A stretch of 5,302 nt of DNA from JAKAGZ01 sp964595355 (GTDB taxonomy: Bacteria; Bacteroidota; Ignavibacteria; Ignavibacteriales; Ignavibacteriaceae): the NCBI GenBank assembly GCA_964595355.1, contig CAZQQD010000141.1, forward strand, positions 1 to 5,302, written 5' to 3'. The position numbers were made by a program, and so were the translations under genes. Positions within the stretch are counted from its first letter, which is position 1. Every line of letters starts with the position of its first letter. Positions 1 through 5,302 of the stretch are shown here, piece by piece. The notes under the pieces were generated by a model that searched no databases, was not told the DNA's origin, and saw only the letters and a program-made list of their open reading frames with translations.

Positions 1-238
1 GATCAATTTTAGGCCTTGCAAAATCAATTCCCCAGTTTTTTGCATCTTCAGTTTCGTTCAAAAGTTTAGCAACGTGTAATAAAGCTTTCGAAGGAATACA
101 GCCTTTATAAAGGCAAACTCCGCCGGGATTTTTATCTAAATTAACGAGTGTGACCCGCATTCCTAAATCTGAAGCCAGATAAGCAGCAGCATAACCACCG
201 GGCCCGCCTCCTACAACTACAACTTGTGTTTTACTCAT
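1..238 (-). CDS. lpd: Dihydrolipoyl dehydrogenase (E3), N-terminal fragment cut by the window edge
   Basis: This FAD-dependent flavoprotein disulfide reductase reoxidises the dihydrolipoyl groups of E2 and passes electrons to NAD+, in the cytoplasm. Only the first 79 codons are present; the gene continues beyond position 1, and family members are about 460-480 aa. The translation begins MSKTQVVVVGGGPGGYAAAY, a Rossmann FAD-binding fold with the GxGxxG-type motif at residues 10-15. The redox-active disulfide motif CLYKGC (Cys42 and Cys47) is followed by IPSKALLH, diagnostic for class I disulfide reductases of the Lpd type. The residue after the second beta strand, usually an acidic FAD-ribose ligand, is Asn33 here. 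The ATG is preceded only by a weak GGA (247-249) with 8-base spacing. It lies 36 bases downstream of aceF on the same strand, so it is most likely the third gene of the pdh operon. Glutathione or mercuric reductase is a less likely reading given this motif and context. Confidence 0.93.
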   Translation of the reverse strand, partial: MSKTQVVVVGGGPGGYAAAYLASDLGMRVTLVNLDKNPGGVCLYKGCIPSKALLHVAKLLNETEDAKNWGIDFARPKID

Positions 239-251
239 TTAAAAAATCCAA

Positions 252-276
252 AATTCAAAATTTATAATTCAAAATT
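252..276. repeat. Short AT-rich direct repeat in the aceF-lpd gap
   Basis: Two copies of AATTCAAAATT lie at 252-262 and 266-276, separated by three bases (period 14). The second copy overlaps the aceF stop codon (275-277). A related AAATTCAAAA string makes up most of the rest of the gap. It may be simple low-complexity spacer or one copy of a dispersed intergenic repeat; the window alone cannot decide. Confidence 0.5.
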
Positions 277-1939
277 ATTCTTCAAGCAGAATTTTCATCG
301 GCTGTTCGAGCGCTTCACATACCCATCGCAAGAATCTTGCTGCGTCGGCACCGTCTATTATTCTATGATCATACGAAAGTGATAATGGCAGCATCAGTTT
401 TGGTTTAAATCCATTATCAATATATACGGGTTCAAAGCTTCCGCGTGATACTCCAAGAATTGCAACTTCAGGAGCATTCACAATTGGTGTAAATGAAGTG
501 CCGCCAATTCCTCCTAAGTTTGTGATCGTCATACAGGCACCCTGAAGATCATCCAGTGAAATTTTCCGGCTCCTTGCTTTTTCTGCAAGTTGTCCCATTT
601 CTACAGAAAGCTCGGTCAGATTTTTCTTGTCAGCATTCTTAATCACAGGAACAATCAATCCTTTTTCAGTATCGACTGCTATTCCCACATTGTAATATTT
701 CTTATAAATAATTTCTTTCTTATCCATATCTATGCTGCTGTTAAATCTGGGAAATGCTTTCATTCCGGCAGCAATAACTTTGATAAGAATTGAAGTAATA
801 GTTAATTTTCCACCTGCTTTTTCTACTTTTGGATTATATCCTTTACGAACCTGTTCGAGTAGAGTAATATCCGCTTTATCAAATTGGGTTACATGTGGAA
901 TAGTTGTCCAGGCATAGCTTAGATGATCCGCCGTAACGGCACGTATCTTGCTCATCGGCTCGCGTGAGATATCCCCGAACTTAGTAAAATCAGGCAGCGG
1001 TTCGGTCTTAATTCCGAAAGCGGCTCCTGAACTTTTTTCAAGATTTAATTTTTTAACGTGAGCTTTAACATCATCTTCAGAAATTCTACCCGCAGGTCCT
1101 GAGCCCTGAACTCTATTAATATTTACGCCAAGTTCACGGGCTAGTTTTCTTACAGAGGGAGCGGCAGGTGCGGCTCCTCTCATAATCGGCGGCTGTTTCT
1201 CTGTTTCAACTGATTGATAGACTTCTACTTCACCTTTTTGCCTGATTTCCTCTTCAGTTTTGGGCTTAGGAGGTTCAGGTTCTTTCTCTTTTAGAGCTTT
1301 GCCTCTAGGTTTCTGATTGTATGTGTCACTTGTTTCTATTTTAAAGATGGTCTGGCCAACTTTAGCTTTGTCTCCCTCATTGATCAAAACTTCTAATATT
1401 TTGCCTCCAACATTTGAGGGGACTTCAATCGTTGCCTTATCCGTTTCAATCTCTAGCAAGCTCTGATCTTTTTGAATTGAATCGCCTTTTTTAACAAGAA
1501 CACTTAGTACATCAGCTGTTTCTATATTTTCACCAAGTTCAGGAACTTTGAATTCAATAATTCTTTTTTCACCTGTTGAAACCTTTTCTTGGCTAATGGT
1601 TTTGTTTCCTTCCTTCTTTTCAGGTTTTTGATCCGGTTGTTCTTTTTTGCTTTCAGGTTTTGCTTCTAACTTTTCAGCAGGTTTTTCTCCATTTGATTTA
1701 CCGGCTTCATCCACAGTTAAAATAACCTGTCCAACTTTTACTTTGTCGCCTTCTTTCACTTTTAAATCTGTAATTATACCTGAAACACTTGAAGGTACTT
1801 CAATTGTAGCTTTATCTGTTTCAATTTCGATTACAGATTGATCCTTTTCAATTTTATCGCCATTCTTTACCAGCACTGTTAGTACATCCGCGGATTCAAT
1901 ATTTTCGCCAAGTTCCGGTAATTTAAATTCTAAAGCCAT
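275..1939 (-). CDS. aceF: Dihydrolipoyl acetyltransferase (pyruvate dehydrogenase E2), AceF type with two lipoyl domains
   Basis: This is the structural core of the pyruvate dehydrogenase complex. It carries acetyl groups from E1 on lipoyl-lysine arms and transfers them to CoA. In 554 residues the domains are: lipoyl domain 1 (about 2-78; ETDKAT, Lys43), linker (79-129), lipoyl domain 2 (130-203; Lys168), linker (204-257), peripheral subunit-binding domain (about 258-297; starts PSVRKLARELGV, ends near RISEDDVKAH), a short linker, and the catalytic domain (about 317-554). The active-site motif DHRIIDGA places His525 and Asp529; Thr473 sits 52 residues before the His, where the transition-state hydroxyl is expected. 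The catalytic domain resembles E. coli AceF closely (IPHVTQFDKADIT, PIVNAPEVAILGVS). E. coli has three lipoyl domains, so two is within the family range. The two inter-domain linkers before the binding domain are Lys/Glu/Pro-rich instead of Ala/Pro-rich. The ATG has AAGG (1948-1951) 8 bases upstream. It lies 47 bases after aceE and 36 before lpd. Confidence 0.97.
   Translation of the reverse strand: MALEFKLPELGENIESADVLTVLVKNGDKIEKDQSVIEIETDKATIEVPSSVSGIITDLKVKEGDKVKVGQVILTVDEAGKSNGEKPAEKLEAKPESKKEQPDQKPEKKEGNKTISQEKVSTGEKRIIEFKVPELGENIETADVLSVLVKKGDSIQKDQSLLEIETDKATIEVPSNVGGKILEVLINEGDKAKVGQTIFKIETSDTYNQKPRGKALKEKEPEPPKPKTEEEIRQKGEVEVYQSVETEKQPPIMRGAAPAAPSVRKLARELGVNINRVQGSGPAGRISEDDVKAHVKKLNLEKSSGAAFGIKTEPLPDFTKFGDISREPMSKIRAVTADHLSYAWTTIPHVTQFDKADITLLEQVRKGYNPKVEKAGGKLTITSILIKVIAAGMKAFPRFNSSIDMDKKEIIYKKYYNVGIAVDTEKGLIVPVIKNADKKNLTELSVEMGQLAEKARSRKISLDDLQGACMTITNLGGIGGTSFTPIVNAPEVAILGVSRGSFEPVYIDNGFKPKLMLPLSLSYDHRIIDGADAARFLRWVCEALEQPMKILLEE
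1331..1552 (-). other. Second lipoyl domain coding segment of aceF (internal duplication)
   Basis: This segment encodes residues 130-203. Aligned by eye without gaps to residues 5-78 (DNA 1706-1927), 50 of 74 residues are identical, including PELGENIE near the start and EIETDKATIEVPS around the lipoylated lysine. The pair is an intragenic duplication of a lipoyl domain, the usual way AceF proteins vary in lipoyl number. The DNA copies have clearly diverged, so the duplication is not recent. Confidence 0.9.
1706..1927 (-). other. First lipoyl domain coding segment of aceF
   Basis: This segment encodes residues 5-78, a biotinyl/lipoyl-like fold with the lipoylation lysine Lys43 in ETDKAT at the expected beta-turn. 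It is the partner copy of the domain at 1331-1552. Confidence 0.9.
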
Positions 1940-1947
1940 TTTTAAAA

Positions 1948-1951
1948 CCTT
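1948..1951 (-). promoter_or_regulatory. Ribosome binding site of aceF
   Basis: AAGG on the minus strand with 8 bases between it and the ATG at 1939. It is a short Shine-Dalgarno core that supports this start, which also begins directly at the lipoyl domain as expected. Confidence 0.55.
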
Positions 1952-1986
1952 GTTAATAAATTTTCAATAACGTGTCTGTGTTTCAA

Positions 1987-4662
1987 TTATGAAATCATTG
2001 GATTCGGTTTATTATGTTTTATTTTTAGATCCTTTAGTGCTTTTGCAACAATTTCAGGTTTAATCTTTTTCTCAATTGATAATGAATATAGAGTAGCAAG
2101 AACAATGTGTCTGGCATCTACTTCAAAGAAATCCCTTAATGATGCTCTGCCTTCGCTTCTCCCAAATCCATCAGTTCCCAACGAATATAATTTTCCGGGA
2201 AACCATTTTGCGATTGAATCCGGCAGTGCTTTCACATAGTCAGAAGCTGCTACAAAAACCCCTGGCTCATTTTTAAGAACATTTGTTATATACGAAATCT
2301 TTGATTTTTCTGTCGGATGCATAAGATTCCATCTTTCAACTTCCAGTGCATCTTTTCTGAGTTCCTTATAGCTTGTAATGCTCCAGACGTCAGCGGCAAC
2401 TTTATAATTTTTTTCAAGAATCTCCTTTGCTTTAATAACCTCGTTGAGTATTGTGCCGCTTCCGAATAATTGAGCTTTTAATTTCAGGTTTTTCTTTTTT
2501 GAAGCGCTGAATTTATACATTCCTTTTACGATTCCTTTTTCTGCTCCCTTCGGCATTTCAGGCATCGGGTAATTTTCATTCATCACTGTGATATAATAAA
2601 ACACCTTTTCCTGATCTTCATACATGCGTTTGATCCCATCACGAATAATAACTGCAATTTCAAATGCAAATGCGGGATCATATGCAACAAGATTTGGAAC
2701 CGGATATGCAAGAAGATGACTATTTCCATCCTGATGCTGTAATCCTTCGCCAGCAAGAGTAGTTCTGCCGGCTGTTCCGCCTATCAAAAATCCTTTACAG
2801 CTCATATCACCGGCAGCCCAGACAAGATCACCAATTCTTTGCAGTCCGAACATAGAGTAGTAAACAAAGAAGGGAATCATATTTAATCCGTGTGTAGCAT
2901 AGGCTGTTCCCGCTGCAATGAATGAAGACATCGAACCGGCTTCAGTAATTCCTTCTTCAAGAATTTGACCGTTTTTTGCTTCTTTATAATAAAGAAGACT
3001 GTCTTTATCCACAGGTTCATATAATTGTCCGGCATGAGCATAAATTCCTACTTGTCTGAAGAGTGCTTCCATTCCAAATGTTCTTGCTTCATCCGGCACA
3101 ATCGGTACGATATATTTTCCAATTTCTTTATCTTTCAAAAGTTTTGCGAGAATTCTAACAAATACCATCGTAGAAGAAGCTTCCCTTCCTTCAGTTCCCT
3201 TAAAGAATTCTTCGAAAATATCTATGGGGGGAGCTTTGATTGGTCTTATATCTGTTTTGCGTGAAGGGAGGTAACCACCTAAATTTTTTCTTCTATCAGT
3301 TAAATATTTTATTTCAGGACTGTCATCAGCAGGCCGATAAAACGGAGCTTTGGCGACATCATCATCTGAGATAGGAATGCCAAATCTCGTTCTGAATTCC
3401 CCAAGCTCATCTTCGTTTAGTTTTTTCTGCTGATGTGTGATATTTTTACCTTCGCCGGCTTCGCCTAATCCGTAACCTTTAATAGTTTTTGCAAGAATCA
3501 CTGTTGGCGAACCAGTGTGTTCAACAGCTGATTTAAATGCCGCAAAAACTTTTTCAGGATCGTGACCGCCGCGCTTCATCTTTCTCAACTGTTCATCAGA
3601 AAAGTTCTCAACCATTTTCAGTAATTCAGGATCAGCTCCAAAAAAGTGCTCGCGAATATATTGGCCGGTTTCAACGGAATATTTCTGATACTGACCGTCG
3701 ACTACTTCTCCCATACGTTTTACAAGTTTGCCTTTTTTATCATTTGCTAACAGCGAATCCCAATCTTCTCCCCAGATTACTTTTATTACGTTCCATCCTG
3801 CTCCTCTGAATGCTGATTCAAGTTCCTGGATTATTTTTCCGTTTCCTCTAACCGGGCCGTCGAGTCTCTGAAGGTTACAATTAATTACAAAAATTAAGTT
3901 ATCGAGCTTTTCTCTTGCAGCGAGTGTGATTGCACCTAAAGCTTCGGGTTCGTCAGTTTCTCCATCGCCTAAAAATGCCCAGACCTTATGACCGTTTGTT
4001 TTTTTCAGTCCACGATCTTCAAGATAACGATTAAACCTTGCCTGGTAGATAGCCATAATCGGACCGAGTCCCATAGAGACAGTAGGAAACTCCCAGAAGT
4101 TTGGCATTAACCACGGATGAGGATATGAAGATAACCCGCCGCCGGGTTTTAGTTCCCGCCTGAAATTTTCGAGCTGATCTATAGATAATCTCCCTTCGAG
4201 AAAAGCTCTTGCATAAATACCGGGCGAGGCGTGTCCTTGAAAATAAACCTGGTCACCGTCGTAATCTTCGCCTTTGCCACGGAAGAAGTGGTTAAACCCG
4301 ATTTCATATAAAGTTGCTGCGGATGCATAAGTTGAAATATGCCCACCGATTCCGCTTTCCTGCTTGTTTGCTTTAACCACCATTGCCATAGCATTCCAGC
4401 GTATCAGGCTTTTAATTCTTCTTTCGATTTCTCTGTCACCGGGGAAGGGCGGCTGTTGTTCTCTGGTAATAGTATTTATATAAGGAGTATTAGCAGAAAA
4501 GGGAATGCTGATTCCAGCCTTAAGCGCCCGAATCTGCAATTGATGCAACAGTTCCTTTACTCTTTCGCCGCCGCTGTGTTCAATCACATAATCCAATGAT
4601 TCAAACCATTCGTTGGTCTCAAGCTCTTTCAGTTCAATATCTTTATTGTTTTCATTACTCAT
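1987..4662 (-). CDS. aceE: Pyruvate dehydrogenase E1 component, homodimeric AceE type
   Basis: This thiamine-diphosphate enzyme decarboxylates pyruvate and reductively acetylates the lipoyl arms of E2, committing pyruvate to acetyl-CoA. At 891 aa it nearly matches E. coli AceE (887 aa), and key residues line up at an offset of two or three. They are His108 (GIGGHIS), His144 (FQGHASPG), the ThDP/Mg motif GDGETDEPE with Asp233, Asn263 and Gln265 (NCNLQRLDGPV), His410 (NITHQQKKLN), the cofactor-activating Glu574 (GITEAGSM) and His643 (GLQHQDGNSHL). The order is an N-terminal E2-contacting segment (about 1-55), the ThDP pyrophosphate domain (to about 470), the pyrimidine-type transketolase domain (about 480-700) and a C-terminal domain (about 710-891). 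No catalytic residue is missing and no frameshift is visible. AGAGGA 8 bases before the ATG supports the start. It is the first gene of the pdh cluster, after a 244-base gap. The window shows no split E1 alpha/beta genes. Confidence 0.98.
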   Translation of the reverse strand: MSNENNKDIELKELETNEWFESLDYVIEHSGGERVKELLHQLQIRALKAGISIPFSANTPYINTITREQQPPFPGDREIERRIKSLIRWNAMAMVVKANKQESGIGGHISTYASAATLYEIGFNHFFRGKGEDYDGDQVYFQGHASPGIYARAFLEGRLSIDQLENFRRELKPGGGLSSYPHPWLMPNFWEFPTVSMGLGPIMAIYQARFNRYLEDRGLKKTNGHKVWAFLGDGETDEPEALGAITLAAREKLDNLIFVINCNLQRLDGPVRGNGKIIQELESAFRGAGWNVIKVIWGEDWDSLLANDKKGKLVKRMGEVVDGQYQKYSVETGQYIREHFFGADPELLKMVENFSDEQLRKMKRGGHDPEKVFAAFKSAVEHTGSPTVILAKTIKGYGLGEAGEGKNITHQQKKLNEDELGEFRTRFGIPISDDDVAKAPFYRPADDSPEIKYLTDRRKNLGGYLPSRKTDIRPIKAPPIDIFEEFFKGTEGREASSTMVFVRILAKLLKDKEIGKYIVPIVPDEARTFGMEALFRQVGIYAHAGQLYEPVDKDSLLYYKEAKNGQILEEGITEAGSMSSFIAAGTAYATHGLNMIPFFVYYSMFGLQRIGDLVWAAGDMSCKGFLIGGTAGRTTLAGEGLQHQDGNSHLLAYPVPNLVAYDPAFAFEIAVIIRDGIKRMYEDQEKVFYYITVMNENYPMPEMPKGAEKGIVKGMYKFSASKKKNLKLKAQLFGSGTILNEVIKAKEILEKNYKVAADVWSITSYKELRKDALEVERWNLMHPTEKSKISYITNVLKNEPGVFVAASDYVKALPDSIAKWFPGKLYSLGTDGFGRSEGRASLRDFFEVDARHIVLATLYSLSIEKKIKPEIVAKALKDLKIKHNKPNPMIS

Positions 4663-4670
4663 TTCAACTT

Positions 4671-4676
4671 TCCTCT
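4671..4676 (-). promoter_or_regulatory. Ribosome binding site of aceE
   Basis: AGAGGA on the minus strand, 8 bases before the ATG at 4662. It is the strongest Shine-Dalgarno match in the window and fixes the aceE start. Confidence 0.75.
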
Positions 4677-4691
4677 GTTCAAATTAGGATA

Positions 4692-4715
4692 ATTATAAAG
4701 TAAGAACGCCCTCAA
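4692..4715 (-). promoter_or_regulatory. Candidate promoter of the aceE-aceF-lpd operon
   Basis: A perfect TATAAT lies at 4692-4697 (minus strand). It would place transcription start near 4685, leaving a leader of about 22 bases that just contains the ribosome binding site. The nearest -35-like string, TTGAGG at 4710-4715, is only 12 bases away, too close for ordinary sigma-70 spacing. The sequence at 17-18 bases spacing (CACATT or ACACAT) is a poor -35. A TTTG at 4713-4716 resembles the -33 element of Bacteroidota promoters, but the matching TAnnTTTG is not seen. So the -10 is credible and the upstream half unresolved. Confidence 0.42.
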
Positions 4716-4810
4716 ATGTGTTTTAATTAAGTCCTTTTTATTTCAAAAACGGGGTAAATGAGATTAGAATATATCATTTTTATCCCGAAAAAGGTGGCTA
4801 CATTGATGTT

Positions 4811-4821
4811 TTTACTGTAAA
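4811..4821. promoter_or_regulatory. Small perfect palindrome upstream of the pdh operon, possible operator
   Basis: TTTAC-T-GTAAA is an exact inverted repeat of 5-base arms around one base, about 130 bases upstream of the proposed pdh start. It does not match the PdhR operator pattern or an FNR site (TTGAT-N4-ATCAA). Chance occurrence in AT-rich DNA is possible, so function is unproven. Confidence 0.25.
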
Positions 4822-4826
4822 TCAGA

Positions 4827-4836
4827 AAGTTAACTT
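4827..4836. promoter_or_regulatory. Second perfect palindrome upstream of the pdh operon, possible operator
   Basis: AAGTTAACTT is a 10-base perfect palindrome whose centre lies about 15.5 bases from that of the TTTACTGTAAA palindrome. The proximity makes a regulator site conceivable, but no known regulator motif is recognised. Confidence 0.22.
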
Positions 4837-4849
4837 AATCGTTTTGGGC

Positions 4850-4881
4850 AAAAAATACAAGATTAGTACGAATGGCTAATC
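4850..4881 (-). terminator. Weak intrinsic terminator candidate after the S9 hydrolase gene
   Basis: In the minus-strand transcript GAUUAG (4881-4876) pairs with CUAAUC (4866-4861) across a 9-base loop. UUGUAUUUUUU follows, including six U at 4855-4850. It begins about 25 bases past the hydrolase stop, a typical place for a terminator, and would insulate the pdh operon. The stem is short with only two G-C pairs, so efficiency is doubtful. Confidence 0.4.
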
Positions 4882-4906
4882 ATCCATTATGTAATGGGTT
4901 TTACTA

Positions 4907-5302
4907 TTAACGTAAATATTTTGAATACCATTCCCTACGCAGCCTGTCCACTTCCTTTCTGTGATTTTTCAGGTAATGATCCCCGTTTTCTAAGATTACA
5001 AGCTTGTGACTAATGTGAAGTTCCTTAAGCCTTTCAGCCATCCTGGTTGACTGATCGGGGGAGACGGTATCATCGCCGCCGCCATGTAAAATGAGATAGG
5101 GAATAGAAGGGAGTTTATCGGCAAAGTTAATTGCCGAACGTTGGATTATTTTATCTTCTAAGTTTTTTTCACCCAGGTATATTTTGTAACCTTTTAATCC
5201 ATTTGGATTATCGGCTATATTTTGTTTAAGATCTGAAATTGCTCCAACCAGCACAGCGCATTTAAAGATATCTGTTTTTGTAAGGGCAAGATAAGCCATC
5301 AT
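4907..5302 (-). CDS. S9-family (prolyl oligopeptidase-like) serine peptidase or alpha/beta hydrolase, C-terminal fragment
   Basis: Only the last 131 codons are in the window; the reading frame runs open to position 5302, so the ATG ATG at the edge need not be the start. The fragment is the C-terminal half of an alpha/beta-hydrolase fold. It opens with MMAYLAL, which in S9 enzymes directly follows the nucleophile elbow GxSxGG, so the catalytic Ser should be just outside the window. The acid is Asp77 of the fragment in HGGGDDTVSP (family pattern HGxxDxxV), and the base is His109 in ENGDHYL. Family members cleave peptides or acyl-amino acids, or act as esterases; the substrate cannot be told from this part. 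The N-terminal beta-propeller or signal peptide, if any, is off-window. The gene ends in three consecutive in-frame stops. A gap of 244 bases, a candidate terminator and a promoter separate it from aceE, so it is probably not in the pdh operon. Confidence 0.85.
   Translation of the reverse strand: MMAYLALTKTDIFKCAVLVGAISDLKQNIADNPNGLKGYKIYLGEKNLEDKIIQRSAINFADKLPSIPYLILHGGGDDTVSPDQSTRMAERLKELHISHKLVILENGDHYLKNHRKEVDRLRREWYSKYLR

Larger units (their letters stand above)
4663..4906. other. Intergenic region between the S9 hydrolase gene and aceE
   Basis: This is the only gap over 50 bases in the window. It contains the candidate terminator, two palindromes, a TTAATTAA tract (4723-4730) and the candidate pdh promoter with its ribosome binding site. 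No convincing ORF, tRNA or recognised riboswitch is seen on either strand. Confidence 0.7.

Noticed and set aside
590..917. Plus-strand ORFs of 67 and 61 codons
   Set aside because: They lie antisense inside the strongly supported aceF catalytic domain and resemble no protein family; they are shadow frames.
1940..1986. aceE-aceF gap examined for a promoter or terminator
   Set aside because: It shows no hairpin with a U tract and no convincing -35/-10 pair, so co-transcription of the two genes is the simplest reading.
3025..3809. Plus-strand ORFs of 79 and 90 codons
   Set aside because: They lie antisense within aceE, whose catalytic motifs are intact across the region, and the translations look like low-complexity shadows.
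4179..4599. A minus-strand ORF of 71 codons and an overlapping plus-strand ORF of 86 codons
   Set aside because: Both are alternative frames within the conserved N-terminal part of aceE, with no start signal or recognisable domain.
4727..4777. A 16-codon minus-strand ORF (MIYSNL...) upstream of aceE, possible leader peptide
   Set aside because: It has no ribosome binding site, starts upstream of the proposed transcription start and has no regulatory codon run, so it is probably chance.
4803..4824. TTGAT and ATCAG flanking the TTTACTGTAAA palindrome, resembling FNR half sites
   Set aside because: The halves are 13 bases apart where FNR/CRP-type sites need about 4-6, and the second half is imperfect.

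Overview
The window is AT-rich and every supportable gene lies on the minus strand. It holds the pyruvate dehydrogenase complex locus in the order aceE (E1), aceF (E2), lpd (E3). Read in the direction of transcription from high to low coordinates, it also holds the 3' end of an unrelated S9-family serine peptidase or hydrolase gene upstream of aceE. Lys/Glu-rich proteins, low GC, modest Shine-Dalgarno signals and an S9 peptidase neighbour would fit a Bacteroidota/Ignavibacteriota-like (FCB group) bacterium. That placement is a tentative inference, because no rRNA or marker gene is present. The E1 and E2 proteins themselves belong to the AceE/AceF type best known from Proteobacteria (homodimeric E1), not the split alpha/beta E1 type.

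Layout: positions 4907-5302 hold the C-terminal 131 residues of the S9 hydrolase, with its catalytic Asp and His; the Ser lies just outside the window. Positions 4663-4906 are a 244-base gap with a weak candidate intrinsic terminator, two small perfect palindromes and a TATAAT box placed to start the pdh transcript about 22 bases before aceE. Positions 1987-4662 are complete aceE (891 aa). A 47-base gap follows, then complete aceF at 275-1939 (554 aa; two lipoyl domains, a subunit-binding domain and the acetyltransferase core). A 36-base gap carrying a short direct repeat leads to the first 79 codons of lpd (1-238), cut by the window edge.

Together the three enzymes convert pyruvate, CoA and NAD+ to acetyl-CoA, CO2 and NADH. 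E1 decarboxylates pyruvate on ThDP and reductively acetylates the lipoyl-lysines of E2. E2 transfers the acetyl group to CoA, and E3 reoxidises the dihydrolipoyl groups through FAD and a redox disulfide to NAD+. Co-orientation and short gaps imply one operon.

I found no evidence for an undescribed system. It is a conventional metabolic operon, and the points worth a second look are small: an Asn where E3 usually has an acidic FAD-ribose ligand, Lys/Glu-rich linkers in E2, three tandem stops after the hydrolase gene, and palindromes in the pdh upstream region.
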